From Haloactinomyces albus (GTDB lineage: Bacteria; Actinomycetota; Actinomycetes; Mycobacteriales; Pseudonocardiaceae), in assembly GCF_031458135.1 (NCBI RefSeq), contig NZ_JAVDXW010000001.1, forward strand, positions 3,410,001-3,474,000: a stretch of DNA of 64,000 bases, read 5' to 3'. Of this stretch, positions 55,761 to 64,000 are shown in pieces. A model generated the notes under the pieces. It had not been told where the DNA came from and searched no databases. It saw only the letters and a list, made by a program, of their open reading frames with translations. Position 1 is the stretch's first letter; every line of letters begins with the position of its first letter. The position numbers and the translations under genes were made by a program.

Positions 55761-56408
55761 ATGGGGAGTCGTGTGGTTGCGGTGGTGGTGTCCGCGGGGA
55801 TGCTGCTGGTGGCGTGCGGGCAGGTGGGCGGTCCGGAAAAGCAGACGCCGGAAAACTCGGCTCCGACGCCGGTTTCCGCGCGTCCGGAGGTCACGAGGGT
55901 GGCCCCGTCGTCGGCCGACCCGGTGGAGGTTCGGGGCTCGCCGACGATCGCCGGGATCCGCAAGCGGGGCACGCTACTGGTGGGGCTGCGCTCGGACGTC
56001 CCGAAGCTCGTGCAGCGCGACAGTGGCGAGTACACCGGTTTCGATGTACAGGTGGCGCGGATACTCGCCGGGGGCTTGGGGCTCGATCCCGAAACCCAGG
56101 TGGCGTTCCGGTGGCTGCCGCCGACATTGCGCGTGGAGGCGGTTGCGGGCGGCAGCGTGGACATCCAGCTCGGTGGTGTCGATCCGGGAGCGTCCCGTGT
56201 GGCGAGGGTGGGACCGTACGCGCTGACGGGGCCGCGGGGAGCGGCCACCGCGCACTTCCTCGCTGTCCCGCCTCGCGATGCCGCGCTGCGCGAGGAACTT
56301 CGGCGCATCCTCGCTCGGGCCGTGGCCGAAGGGCGATGGCGACGCGCCTATGAGTCCACCCTCGGCGAGGCAGGGGTTCCCGCACGGCCACCGGACCTGG
56401 GTCCCTGA
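55761..56408 (+). CDS. Shortened family 3 solute-binding lipoprotein
   Basis: A 215-residue protein with a lipoprotein signal (VSAGMLLVACG, Cys19). After a linker it has the first lobe of an amino-acid binding protein (TIAGIRKRGTLLVGLRSDVPKL...GFDVQVARILAGGLGL) and jumps to the C-terminal helix (FLAVPPRDAALREELRRILARAVAEGRWRRAYESTLG). The middle second lobe, about 80-100 residues in relatives such as GluB, is missing, though the frame is unbroken. It may bind ligand poorly or act as a sensor. It is convergent with gluD. Confidence 0.75.
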   Translation: MGSRVVAVVVSAGMLLVACGQVGGPEKQTPENSAPTPVSARPEVTRVAPSSADPVEVRGSPTIAGIRKRGTLLVGLRSDVPKLVQRDSGEYTGFDVQVARILAGGLGLDPETQVAFRWLPPTLRVEAVAGGSVDIQLGGVDPGASRVARVGPYALTGPRGAATAHFLAVPPRDAALREELRRILARAVAEGRWRRAYESTLGEAGVPARPPDLGP

Positions 56409-56438
56409 GCGGGTGTGCCGGTTTTCCGGCACACCCGC
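56409..56438. terminator. Bidirectional terminator
   Basis: A perfect 13-bp inverted repeat (56409-56421 with 56426-56438) with a TTTT loop starts directly after the stop codon of the binding-protein gene and faces gluD. Confidence 0.88.
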
Positions 56439-56468
56439 ATACCTCCACCAGGGCTTACCGGACGTTGG

Positions 56469-57344
56469 CTAGTTTCCGGTGGCGGCACCCACCGGTTCCT
56501 GCTTCTTCGCCGGTGTGGTGGTTGTTCGGCGGCCCCGGCCGAGACGCCGCTCGGTGAACACCGCCAGCCGGCTCAGCGAGTGGTTGATGGCGATGAAGAC
56601 CAGCGCGATGACGAAGTAGACCTGAATCGGGTTGTCCAGGTTCTGGATCACGTACTTGCCCTGTTGGACGAATTCCGGGTAGCTGATGACGTAGCCCAGC
56701 GAGGTGTCTTTGAGGACCACCACGAGCTGGCTGATCAGAGCGGGCAGCATCGCCCGGAACGCCTGCGGCAGCAGCACCGTGAGCAGCACCTGGCTGCGCC
56801 GCATCCCGATGGCGTAGGCGGCCTCGCTTTGACCCTTGGGCAGCGAGAGAACGCCCGCACGGACGATCTCGGCGATGATCACCGAGTTGTAGGCGGTCAG
56901 GCCGATCACCAGGTACCACAGCAGCGGCAGGTCCAGGCCGTAGTCGGGAAGGACTCGTGCGGCGAAGAAGATCGTCATGACGACCGGCACGCCACGCAGG
57001 AGTTCGACCACGCCGACGACCGCCCACCGGTACCAGGCGGCGCTGGTGATTCGGGTCAGCGCCAGTGCCGTGCCGATCACGAGCGAGAGCGCGATCGAGA
57101 GCGCCGCGGCTTGCAGGGTGTTGACCAGTCCCTGGGCGAGCAGGTTCCACACCGGCCCGAATGTGGCGTTCGTCGGGTCGATCAGCGGTCCCCACTTGTC
57201 CACGGTGAACTGCCCCGCTGCGGCGAGTCGCAGCACGGCCCAGACGGCGACACCGATCAGCACCGCACTCACGGCGATACTCGTGAACAGGGCGCGACGC
57301 TTGGCGCGGGGACCGGGGGATTCGTACAGCACCGAGGTCGTCAT
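56469..57344 (-). CDS. gluD: Glutamate ABC transporter permease GluD
   Basis: A 291-residue membrane permease of the glutamate importer. Five to six helices; the EAA-type loop EAAYAIGMRRSQVLLTVLLPQAFRAMLPAL contacts the ATPase, and GLVNTLQAAALSIALSLVIG is the HisMQ-type start. The ATG overlaps the gluC stop by four bases. The N-terminal extension before the first helix and the basic C-terminus (RRTTTTPAKKQEP) are typical of actinobacterial GluD. Confidence 0.94.
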   Translation of the reverse strand: MTTSVLYESPGPRAKRRALFTSIAVSAVLIGVAVWAVLRLAAAGQFTVDKWGPLIDPTNATFGPVWNLLAQGLVNTLQAAALSIALSLVIGTALALTRITSAAWYRWAVVGVVELLRGVPVVMTIFFAARVLPDYGLDLPLLWYLVIGLTAYNSVIIAEIVRAGVLSLPKGQSEAAYAIGMRRSQVLLTVLLPQAFRAMLPALISQLVVVLKDTSLGYVISYPEFVQQGKYVIQNLDNPIQVYFVIALVFIAINHSLSRLAVFTERRLGRGRRTTTTPAKKQEPVGAATGN

Positions 57345-57991
57345 CGGGCGACCGCCACCTTCCGCTCCAGGATCCCGAGCAGGAGACCCGCGGGAATCGT
57401 GATGATCAGGTAGCCGAGTACCACACCGGTCAGCACCGGCAGTGCCGCTTCTCCTTGGGCGGAGGTGAGGTTCTCCCCGACGGAGAAGAGGTCTCCGCCG
57501 ATGCCGAACGCACCGGCGATCGCCGAGTTCTTGATCATGGCGATGAGGACGCTGCCCAGCGGGGGGATGACCGAGCGCACCGCTTGCGGCAGCACGATCA
57601 GCGACAGGGACTGGCCGAAGCCGAGTCCGATGGCGCGGGCCGCTTCGGCCTGGCCCGGGGGCACGGCGTTGATTCCGCTGCGGATGGCCTCGCACACGAA
57701 CGCCGAGGTGTACAGGGCGAGCCCGAGCGTGCCGAACACGAAGTAACTGCCGTTGATGCCGAGTTCGGGCAGCCCGAAGGCCATGAAGAACAGCACCACC
57801 AGCAGTGGGCAGTTGCGGAATACGTTGACCCAGGAGGTGCCCACTGCACGCAGCGGAGCCAGTGGTGAGACGCGGAAGGCGGCCATGATCGTACCGAGCA
57901 CGAGGGCGAGCAGCCCCGAGTACAGGCAGATCCGCAGGGTCGTGGCGAGGCCGTTCAGGTAGAGGGGGAGGTTGTCGGTGATGACGCGCAC
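57341..57991 (-). CDS. gluC: Glutamate ABC transporter permease GluC
   Basis: A 216-residue permease, partner of GluD. LYLNGLATTLRICLYSGLLALVLG is the first HisMQ helix pair; EAARAIGLGFGQSLSLIVLPQAVRSVIPPLGS is the EAA loop. The GTG start is 60 bases after gluB. Four-base overlap with gluD indicates coupled translation, giving equal amounts of both permeases. Confidence 0.94.
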   Translation of the reverse strand: MRVITDNLPLYLNGLATTLRICLYSGLLALVLGTIMAAFRVSPLAPLRAVGTSWVNVFRNCPLLVVLFFMAFGLPELGINGSYFVFGTLGLALYTSAFVCEAIRSGINAVPPGQAEAARAIGLGFGQSLSLIVLPQAVRSVIPPLGSVLIAMIKNSAIAGAFGIGGDLFSVGENLTSAQGEAALPVLTGVVLGYLIITIPAGLLLGILERKVAVAR

Positions 57992-58051
57992 GGTTCACTC
58001 CGGCCTTGCGGGGGCACCGGCTGTGGCCCGCGCCCCCGCTGCAGGTACGGG

Positions 58052-58963
58052 TCAGCTGCAGGTGTTCAGCTCGGGTAGCTGGGGGGTGTCCTCGGAGACC
58101 TTGCCCGCGGTGGCCTCCCATGCCTTCCGGTAGGTGCCGTTCTGTGCGGCTTCGGTGAGTGTTTTGTTGATGAACTCGCAGAAGGCGACGTCACCCTTGG
58201 TGATCCCGACACCGTAGGGCTCTTCGGTGAAGGGTTTGCGGACCAGCTTGAACGCGCCGCCGCTTTCGTTGACGAGGCCGAGCAGGATGACGTTGTCGGT
58301 GGTCACGGCGTCCACCTGACCGGTCCGCAGGGCATCGGCGCACTTCGAGTAGACGTCGAAGAGGACGAGGTTGTCCGGGTCGATGTACTTCTTGATCTCC
58401 TCGGACGGTGTCGAGCCACGGGCCGAGCAGACCTTGGCGCCGGCCTCTCGCAGTGACTTCGGGCCGGTGATCTCGGTGTTGTCCGCCTTCACCATGAGGT
58501 CCTGGCCTGCCTGGTAGTACGGGCCTGCGAAGCTCACGCGCTGCGCGCGCTTGTCGTTGATCGTGTAGGTGGCCACGACCATGTCCACGCGGCCCTGCTC
58601 GATATAGCCTTCACGGCTCTTGCTCGGGGTCTTCACCCAGTTGATCTTGTCCGCGGGGATGCCGAGTCGGCCCGCGATGATCCGGGCGATTTCGACGTCG
58701 AAGCCCTGCATCGTGCCGTCCAGACCCTTGAGGCCGAACAGGGGCTGGTCGAACTTCGTGCCGACGGTGATCGTGCCTTGTTTGCTCAGTTTCGCCATCG
58801 TGGTGCCCGGCTCGAACGATGGGTTCTCGGCGACGGGTGCCTGGAACCGATCTTTTCCGCTGTCGCCGAGCTGATTGGTCGAGCCCGAGCCACAGGCGGT
58901 GAGCACGAGCCCCAGCGTCGCCGCCAGGACGGCGGTTACCCGGGTTCTCCTGGATGATCGCAT
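58052..58963 (-). CDS. gluB: Glutamate-binding lipoprotein GluB
   Basis: A 303-residue periplasmic-type binding protein anchored by lipid: TAVLAATLGLVLTACG gives Cys24. Two lobes of the SBP family 3 fold are complete: GTITVGTKFDQPLFGLKGLDGTMQGFDVEIARIIAGRLG and VTTDNVILLGLVNESGGAFKLV. It captures glutamate or related acids. A hairpin between gluA and gluB may adjust its level relative to the ATPase. Confidence 0.95.
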   Translation of the reverse strand: MRSSRRTRVTAVLAATLGLVLTACGSGSTNQLGDSGKDRFQAPVAENPSFEPGTTMAKLSKQGTITVGTKFDQPLFGLKGLDGTMQGFDVEIARIIAGRLGIPADKINWVKTPSKSREGYIEQGRVDMVVATYTINDKRAQRVSFAGPYYQAGQDLMVKADNTEITGPKSLREAGAKVCSARGSTPSEEIKKYIDPDNLVLFDVYSKCADALRTGQVDAVTTDNVILLGLVNESGGAFKLVRKPFTEEPYGVGITKGDVAFCEFINKTLTEAAQNGTYRKAWEATAGKVSEDTPQLPELNTCS

Positions 58964-58990
58964 GTCGTGTCCCTTTCTGTGTCCGACGGA

Positions 58991-59008
58991 CAGCCGCTGT
59001 GGCGGCTG
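58991..59008 (-). terminator. Intercistronic hairpin between gluA and gluB
   Basis: CAGCCGC (58991-58997) pairs with GCGGCTG (59002-59008), loop of four bases, inside the 81-base space between gluA and gluB. It may stabilise or process the mRNA, letting the binding protein be made in higher amount. Confidence 0.45.
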
Positions 59009-59044
59009 CGGCCTTCCGTGCGTGTACTCGGTCCGCGCGTGTAC

Positions 59045-59800
59045 TCAGTGGGTGAGGATCTTGCCGAGGAAGTCGGTGGCACGGCTGCTTTTCGGGGCCT
59101 GGAAGAAGTCATCCGGGGTGGAGTCCTCTGCGACCTCTCCGTCGGCCATGAACAGCACGCGATGTGCTGCTCGGCGTGCGAATCCCATCTCGTGGCTGAC
59201 GACGAGCATGGTCATGCCCTCGGCGGCCAGACCGGTCATCACTTCGAGGACCTCGTTGACCATCTCGGGATCGAGCGCGGAGGTCGGTTCGTCGAACAGC
59301 ATCACCTTCGGCCGCATCGCCAGGGCTCTGGCGATCGCCGCCCGCTGTTGCTGGCCACCCGAGAGTTGTGCCGGGTGCTTGTCTGCCTGGTCGGCGATGC
59401 CGACGCGCTCCAGCAGTTGCATCGCTTCTTCGCGGGCGGCGGCCCTGCCGACCTTGCGGACCTTGATCGGGCCCAGCGTGACGTTGTCGAGGATGGTCTT
59501 GTGCGCGAACAGGTCGAACTGCTGGAAGACCATGCCCACGTCGGCGCGCAGCTCGGCCAGTGCGCGTCCCTCGGCGGGCAGGGGGGTGCCGTCGATGGCG
59601 ATGGAGCCGGAGTCGATGGTCTCCAGGCGGTTGATGACCCGACACAGCGTCGATTTGCCGGAGCCCGAGGGGCCCAGGACCACGACGACCTGGCCGCGGG
59701 GTACCTCCAGGTCGATGTCCTTGAGTACGTGCAGCGCACCGAAGTACTTGTCGACCGCGGACACCCGGATCATCGGTGTATCCGTGGCAGCTTCGGTCAT
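59045..59800 (-). CDS. gluA: Glutamate ABC transporter ATP-binding protein GluA
   Basis: A 251-residue ABC ATPase. Walker [11 protein letters not shown]-loop [10 protein letters not shown], signature LSGGQQQR, Walker [13 protein letters not shown] and the switch His in VVSHEMGFA are all present. The ATG at 59800 has GGAG seven bases upstream, so the longer open frame is not used. It is the first gene of gluABCD. As in Corynebacterium glutamicum the operon is near recX. Confidence 0.95.
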   Translation of the reverse strand: MTEAATDTPMIRVSAVDKYFGALHVLKDIDLEVPRGQVVVVLGPSGSGKSTLCRVINRLETIDSGSIAIDGTPLPAEGRALAELRADVGMVFQQFDLFAHKTILDNVTLGPIKVRKVGRAAAREEAMQLLERVGIADQADKHPAQLSGGQQQRAAIARALAMRPKVMLFDEPTSALDPEMVNEVLEVMTGLAAEGMTMLVVSHEMGFARRAAHRVLFMADGEVAEDSTPDDFFQAPKSSRATDFLGKILTH

Positions 59801-60089
59801 TCGTTCTCCAGACCGGGTGGGATTGTCGAACACGATGGCGGCAACTTAAGCCGCGATCGAGTGGAGAGTCCAGAAAAAATGGATCATCGTAGGTTGCAAC
59901 TCGATTACGGTTCGGCTCGTGCGGAGAGAGCCGGGTGTGGTCCGCGGGCACCGGATCCGGCTGGGTGGCTTCCCGCATCTCGCTGTCCGGAGTCGCCGGG
60001 CGAGGAGGTGCGCGCGGTGGAGTGAGCGCGATCGTAGCCGGGTAGCAGGGGTGAAATTCCGTATCTGAGCAGGGGATATGGTGTCATAT
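59801..60089. promoter_or_regulatory. Divergent region between gluA and miaB
   Basis: The 289 bases hold a run of seven A residues (cagaaaaaatgg) unusual for this GC-rich DNA. TTGCAA (minus strand, near 59896-59901) is a possible -35 of gluA. TATGGT at 60077-60082 is the -10 of miaB. No gene is seen. Confidence 0.5.
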
Positions 60090-61580
60090 GTGACCACGAG
60101 CAGCGGTGTAAAGACGTACGAGGTTCGCACATACGGCTGCCAGATGAACGTGCACGACTCCGAGCGGCTCTCCGGGCTGTTGGAGGACGCGGGGTATGTG
60201 CGCGCGAACCAGGAGGCCGACCCCGACCTGGTCGTGTTCAACACGTGTGCAGTGCGGGAGAACGCGGACAACCGGCTGTACGGCAACCTGGGGCGGCTGC
60301 GCCCGGCCAAGCAGGAGAACCCCGATATGCAGATCGCCGTCGGGGGCTGCCTGGCACAGAAGGACCGGGGCGAGATCGTCCGGCGCGCGCCGTGGGTGGA
60401 CGTCGTGTTCGGCACGCACAACATCGGGTCGCTGCCGACGCTGCTGGAGCGCGCTCGGCACAACCGGGAAGCCGAGGTCGAAATCCTCGAATCACTCGAG
60501 GTGTTCCCCTCCACCCTGCCCGCGCGCCGCGAGTCCGCCTACTCCGGCTGGGTATCGGTGTCGGTCGGATGCAACAACACGTGCACGTTCTGCATCGTGC
60601 CGTCCTTGCGCGGGAAGGAGAAGGACCGCCGTCCCGGTGAGGTCCTGTCCGAGGTGCAGGCGCTGACCTCCGAGGGCGTGCTCGAGGTGACGCTGTTGGG
60701 GCAGAACGTCAACGCCTACGGCGTCGAGTTCGGCGACCGCTACGCCTTCGGCAAGCTCCTGCGCTCCTGTGGTGATATCGAGGGGCTGGAGCGTGTCCGC
60801 TTCACCTCCCCGCATCCGCGGGATTTCACCGACGACGTCATCGAAGCGATGGCCGAGACACCGAACGTCTGCCATCAGTTGCACATGCCGTTGCAGTCCG
60901 GTTCCGACCGAATCCTGAAGTCCATGCGCCGGTCCTACCGTTCCGAGCGCTACCTGAACATCGTGCGCAAGGTGCGGGAAGCGATGCCCGACGCGGCGAT
61001 CACCACCGACATCATCGTGGGCTTTCCCGGCGAGACCGAAGAGGACTTCCAGGCCACCCTCGACGTGGTGCGCGAGTCGCGGTTCGCCAGTGCCTTCACG
61101 TTCCAGTACTCCAAGCGCGAAGGTACCCCGGCGGCCGAGCTGGACGACCAACTGCCGAAGGAGGTCGTGCAGGAGCGCTACGAGCGTCTGGTGGCGCTGC
61201 AGAACGAGATCTCCTGGGAGCTCAACACCGAACTCGTGGGTTGCAGCGTGGAATTGCTCGTCGCCGAGGGGGCGGGCCGCAAGAACGCCGAGACACACCG
61301 CTTGTCCGGGCGTGCGCGGGACGGGCGTCTGGTGCATTTCACGCCCACCGGCGCGGTCGATGACGAGATCCGTCCCGGCGACATCGTGCACACCACCGTG
61401 ACGCGTGCGGCCCCGCACCACCTGATCGCCGACGGCGAGGTCCTCGCGCACCGGCGCACTGCGGCGGGGGACCACTGGGAGAAGGGGCAGCGCCCCAGGA
61501 CCTCCGGTGTCAGCCTGGGGCTGCCTTCCTTCGGGGCGCCCGCGGAGGAGCCGACGACCGAACGAGGATGTGCGTGTTGA
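60090..61580 (+). CDS. miaB: tRNA-2-methylthio-N6-dimethylallyladenosine synthase
   Basis: A 496-residue radical SAM methylthiotransferase that modifies A37 of certain tRNAs. The N-terminal UPF0004 domain has Cys17 (YGCQMN), Cys53 (FNTCAVREN) and Cys87 (VGGCLAQ) for one [4Fe-4S] cluster; the radical SAM motif CNNTCTFC (161-168) holds the other; a TRAM domain ends the protein. The GTG at 60090 is preferred because TATGGT lies seven bases before it, as in other leaderless genes here; an ATG four codons earlier would overlap that -10 element. Confidence 0.95.
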   Translation: MTTSSGVKTYEVRTYGCQMNVHDSERLSGLLEDAGYVRANQEADPDLVVFNTCAVRENADNRLYGNLGRLRPAKQENPDMQIAVGGCLAQKDRGEIVRRAPWVDVVFGTHNIGSLPTLLERARHNREAEVEILESLEVFPSTLPARRESAYSGWVSVSVGCNNTCTFCIVPSLRGKEKDRRPGEVLSEVQALTSEGVLEVTLLGQNVNAYGVEFGDRYAFGKLLRSCGDIEGLERVRFTSPHPRDFTDDVIEAMAETPNVCHQLHMPLQSGSDRILKSMRRSYRSERYLNIVRKVREAMPDAAITTDIIVGFPGETEEDFQATLDVVRESRFASAFTFQYSKREGTPAAELDDQLPKEVVQERYERLVALQNEISWELNTELVGCSVELLVAEGAGRKNAETHRLSGRARDGRLVHFTPTGAVDDEIRPGDIVHTTVTRAAPHHLIADGEVLAHRRTAAGDHWEKGQRPRTSGVSLGLPSFGAPAEEPTTERGCAC

Positions 61581-62092
61581 GCGACCACGACACCGGTGAA
61601 TCCCGGGAGCAGGATGGAGGGAGCCCCATGTCCCCCACGGCTGAGCGAGAGTTCCGCGCACAACTGTCGAGGACCGAACGGGACCTGGGACGCAGTATCG
61701 ATCCGGGGCAGCGAGCCCTGGTGATCACCGGAGTGATGCTGGTGCTCGTGCTGTGCTCCCTGTTGCCCTGGATCGGTGGGGCGAGCGGCTGGCAGGTGCT
61801 GGTGGACCGTGTCGATCCCGCCATGAACGTGGGCCTGCTTCCGCGGCTGTTCTCGATCAACGCCGGTATCGCGGGCATTCTGCTCAGCGCGTTGGCACTG
61901 ACGACCCGGCGCTGGGCGGCCTCTTTCGTGGCGGCCTTCGCCTGTTCGGTCGTGGCCCTGGAAGGGCTCATCGCGATCTGGGCGCGGCAGACGGTACCGC
62001 AAGCGGGGCCCGCCGTCGGACTCGTCATCGCGGTGATCTGTATGTTCGTGCTGGCCGGGCAATGGTTGCGGATTGCCTGGTCACGCCCCTGA
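61574..62092 (+). CDS. Four-helix membrane protein of the Rv2732c type
   Basis: A 172-residue protein with a polar first 50 residues ([25 protein letters not shown]) and four membrane helices ([82 protein letters not shown]). It overlaps the miaB stop slightly. GTG at 61574 has GAGG six bases upstream; an ATG at 61628 has an even stronger GGAGGG site and could be the real start. Function unknown; position after miaB is conserved in mycobacteria. Confidence 0.8.
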   Translation: MLSDHDTGESREQDGGSPMSPTAEREFRAQLSRTERDLGRSIDPGQRALVITGVMLVLVLCSLLPWIGGASGWQVLVDRVDPAMNVGLLPRLFSINAGIAGILLSALALTTRRWAASFVAAFACSVVALEGLIAIWARQTVPQAGPAVGLVIAVICMFVLAGQWLRIAWSRP

Positions 62093-62109
62093 CCGTGTCG
62101 GTGTGACGG

Positions 62110-62147
62110 CCCGGGCCTCTCCCCTTCGCGCGGAAAAGAGGCCCGGG
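62110..62147. terminator. Bidirectional terminator
   Basis: A perfect 11-bp inverted repeat (62110-62120 with 62137-62147), 16-base loop, between the convergent membrane-protein and DUF349 genes. Confidence 0.75.
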
Positions 62148-62157
62148 TCTGCCACGG

Positions 62158-63486
62158 TCAGCGGTCGGCCAGTGCGTGCTCGGCTGTGGTGAGCCACTCG
62201 CGCCACTGTTCGGCCTGCTGTTCGGCTTCCCTGGCGCGGCGCTCGTTGCCGGAAGAGCGCGCCTTGCTTGCCTGTTCCTCGAACTGCTCGACCTTTTCCC
62301 GGAACTGTTCGACCCGCGCCTGTGCCTCGGGGTCGGTGCGGCGCCACTGTGCGTTCGAAGCCGAGCGCACCCGGTCGGCCACCGCGCGTAGCTTTCCCTC
62401 GAGCTCGCGCATCCGTTCGCGGGGTACTTTGCCGATCTCGTCCCAGCGCTGCTGAACACGATGCAGCTGGGACTGTGCGGCCGCCAGGTCGACCGACGGG
62501 TCGATCTGTTCGGCCTCGGCGAGAAGTTGCTCCTTGAGCCGGGCGTTCTCGGCGAACTCGGCATCGCGTTCGGAGAACGCCTCCGAGCGCCGTGTGAAGA
62601 ACGTGTCCTGCGCGGTACGGAAGCGCTGCCACAGCGCCTCGTCGCTGTCCTTGGGGGCGCGTCCCGTGGCCTTCCAGTCGGCCATGAGTTGCTTGTAGCG
62701 GGTGGCGGTGGCGCCCCAGTCGGTGGAGTCCGTCAACGACTCGGCTTCCTCGACCAGTTTCTGCTTGTGTTCCTTGGCGACTCCGCGCTGCCGGTCGAGT
62801 TCGGCGAAATGGGAACCGCGTCGCCGGTTGAAGGTCTCGCGGGCCTTGGAGAACCGGCGCCAGAGCTGTTCGTCCGTTTTACGGTCCACGCCGCGGATGG
62901 TTTTCCACTCGTCGAGGATCGCCCGGAGGCGATCCCCCGCGCTCTTCCACTGGGTGGCTTCGGCTCCGATCCGTTCGGCCTCGACGACGAGTGCCTCCTT
63001 GCGGGCGGTCGCCTCCGCACGTGCCTGCTCGCGCTCCGTCTTGGCACGCTCGACGGCCTGCTCGGCGTGCTCGATCACGTGCTGCACCCGAGCGGCCAGC
63101 GTGTCGAGATCGCCGACGACGGAGGCGTCGGCAAGGCTGTCGCGGAGATGCTTCGCACTGGTCAACGTCTGCTTCGGCTCCCCGGCGTGGGTCGACAGCC
63201 GGGTTTCCAGCAGTTCGGCCTCGGTGCGCAGATCGTCGAACTTCCGCGCGAAGTGGGCGAGCCCCTCGGCGGCGTCACCGGCCTGCCAGGAACCGACCGC
63301 ACGCTCGCCGCCCGCGGTGATGACGTACACGGTTCCGTCGGAGTCGACCCGTCCCCACCGGCTCGGGTCGCTGGAGGCGGTGGGGACGGCTGGGGGAGCC
63401 GTGTGGGATCCGGTCCTGCCGGTGGCCGAGTTCGTGGTCGTCGTCTCGGTGACGGCGGCCTCCGGCGTTGTTTCCTGATGTCTCAT
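62158..63486 (-). CDS. DUF349 repeat protein
   Basis: A 442-residue, highly charged helical protein with three DUF349 units of about 70 residues. The repeat is visible as WKSAGDRLRAILDEWKTIRG...DEQLWRRF, YKQLMADWKATGRAPKDSDEALWQRF and LHRVQQRWDEIGKVPRER. The N-terminus is a Thr/Ala/Pro-rich segment. Counterpart Rv2731. Function unknown; length and repeats suggest a structural or RNA/DNA-associated protein. AAGGAGG lies nine bases before the ATG at 63486. The leader is rich in hairpins. Confidence 0.88.
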   Translation of the reverse strand: MRHQETTPEAAVTETTTTNSATGRTGSHTAPPAVPTASSDPSRWGRVDSDGTVYVITAGGERAVGSWQAGDAAEGLAHFARKFDDLRTEAELLETRLSTHAGEPKQTLTSAKHLRDSLADASVVGDLDTLAARVQHVIEHAEQAVERAKTEREQARAEATARKEALVVEAERIGAEATQWKSAGDRLRAILDEWKTIRGVDRKTDEQLWRRFSKARETFNRRRGSHFAELDRQRGVAKEHKQKLVEEAESLTDSTDWGATATRYKQLMADWKATGRAPKDSDEALWQRFRTAQDTFFTRRSEAFSERDAEFAENARLKEQLLAEAEQIDPSVDLAAAQSQLHRVQQRWDEIGKVPRERMRELEGKLRAVADRVRSASNAQWRRTDPEAQARVEQFREKVEQFEEQASKARSSGNERRAREAEQQAEQWREWLTTAEHALADR

Positions 63487-63519
63487 AGCCGGCTTCCTCC
63501 TTGCGTGCCCGCTCCGATG

Positions 63520-63594
63520 CCCGTGCACGACAAACACGGGCGCCCCGTGTGGACGGGGCCCAGCAAGCGTCGATCCGGTCCCCTTGCGGACCGG
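63520..63594 (-). promoter_or_regulatory. Three-hairpin structured leader of the DUF349 gene
   Basis: Three stable hairpins follow each other upstream of the DUF349 start: CCCGTG/CACGGG (63520-63525 with 63535-63540), a 7-bp stem with a 4-base loop (63542-63548 with 63553-63559) and CCGGTCC/GGACCGG (63575-63581 with 63588-63594). They lie within about 110 bases of the ATG and could be an RNA switch or an mRNA-stabilising leader. I do not recognise a known class. Confidence 0.45.
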
Positions 63595-63839
63595 TCTCCG
63601 CTGGCGCATTGAAACAGTTCACCGCAGCGATCGCCTACTCCCAGGCCGTTGGGCGACCCGGGGCGAGGTCGTGCGACGCTCCCGTTGCGACCCGGTGCTC
63701 CGAGTGTGCCCTGCACCATGCCATTGTCGCCGGTGGCTCGTGTAGCCCTCGATGGTGGTCGGCGTGCGGGCCGCCGTGTGTGGCTGCCGGGGCTCCCTGC
63801 TCGCTGCTCCATTGACCATGACCTCTACCGTGCACGGGC

Positions 63840-64000
63840 GTGATAACCCGCATCGCTGTGGTGCCGTATCCGCCGCTGTTGGTACCCGAGCTGACCGTGC
63901 GTGCCAGCGCGGAGACCGAGCGGCTCAGACAGGCCTGTTTGCGTGCTGTGTCCAGTCTGACCGACTCGGCCCGCACGTGGGTGGCGGTGGGAGTGAATCG
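63840..64000 (+). CDS. Class III extradiol dioxygenase-like protein, N-terminal part
   Basis: The first 53 residues of a gene that leaves the window. VITRIAVVPYPPLLVPELTVRAS is the usual beginning of the actinobacterial LigB-like family (Rv2728c type). The GTG start lies eight bases after TACCGT (63826-63831). It diverges from the DUF349 gene as in mycobacteria. Activity cannot be judged from this fragment. Confidence 0.7.
   Translation, partial: MITRIAVVPYPPLLVPELTVRASAETERLRQACLRAVSSLTDSARTWVAVGVN

Noticed and set aside
56415-57413. Plus-strand open frame opposite gluD
   Set aside because: Its Gln/Asp/His/Arg-rich product is the mirror of membrane helices of GluD.

Overview
The window is high-GC actinobacterial chromosome. 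Gene content and order point to the order Pseudonocardiales, close to but outside the mycobacteria. Supporting marks are the cytochrome bcc-aa3 genes (ctaC, ctaF, ctaE, qcrCAB), a mannosyltransferase of the MptA/MptB type, the PASTA kinase PknL with its DNA-binding neighbour, a mycothiol-type DinB protein, many GTG starts, and promoters of the form TANNNT placed 6-7 nt before a start codon (leaderless mRNAs). Genus cannot be fixed from sequence reading alone.

Layout. (1) 0-11 kb: end of ilvE, a seven-Asp-box propeller plus MoaD-like pair, cobalamin lower-ligand genes cobS-cobT-cobU, an aldo/keto reductase, DUF3043, an A-type Fe-S carrier, an S4 protein, a berberine-bridge-type flavoenzyme and asnB. 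(2) 11-20 kb: respiratory block ctaC-ctaF, ctaE-qcrC-qcrA-qcrB, interrupted on the other strand by trpD, a degenerate receiver protein and a hypothetical gene. (3) 20-33 kb: a DEDDh/GIY-YIG nuclease divergent from an NYN protein, a NlpC/P60 wall hydrolase behind a likely c-di-AMP riboswitch, a zinc metallopeptidase, a FadD15-type acyl-CoA ligase behind a perfect palindrome, a metallophosphoesterase, a SRPBCC protein, an ArsA-type ATPase and PlsC. (4) 33-45 kb: RNase AS, a phosphofructokinase with PPi-type residues, class II DAHP synthase, mannosyltransferase, pknL, its DNA-binding partner, a prenyl synthase, LppM and a DUF885 peptidase. Regions 1-4 resemble in content and much of their order the Mycobacterium tuberculosis Rv2210c-Rv2171 block (recalled, not searched). 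(5) 45-47 kb: an IS200/IS605 element with intact tnpA and frameshifted tnpB. (6) 47-49 kb: accessory stretch with an acetyltransferase, a perfect actinobacterial LexA box on a promoter with no assigned gene, a DinB/maleylpyruvate-isomerase-type protein and a tiny repeat-bearing membrane protein. (7) 49-64 kb: DUF3046, recA carrying an intein at the M. leprae site, recX, a HAD hydrolase, Entner-Doudoroff genes edd-eda, a shortened solute-binding protein, gluABCD, miaB, an Rv2732c-like membrane protein, a DUF349 protein and the start of an extradiol-dioxygenase-like gene, resembling the M. tuberculosis recA-miaB neighbourhood.

How the genes work together. The respiratory genes encode subunits of the menaquinol-to-oxygen supercomplex. 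The ripC-like hydrolase, pknL, mannosyltransferase, prenyl synthase, LppM, PlsC and asnB all serve the cell envelope. aroG and trpD feed aromatic amino-acid synthesis. The phosphofructokinase and edd-eda give two glycolytic routes. recA-recX and the LexA boxes mark the SOS response. Convergent gene ends are repeatedly closed by strong perfect hairpins that can terminate both strands.
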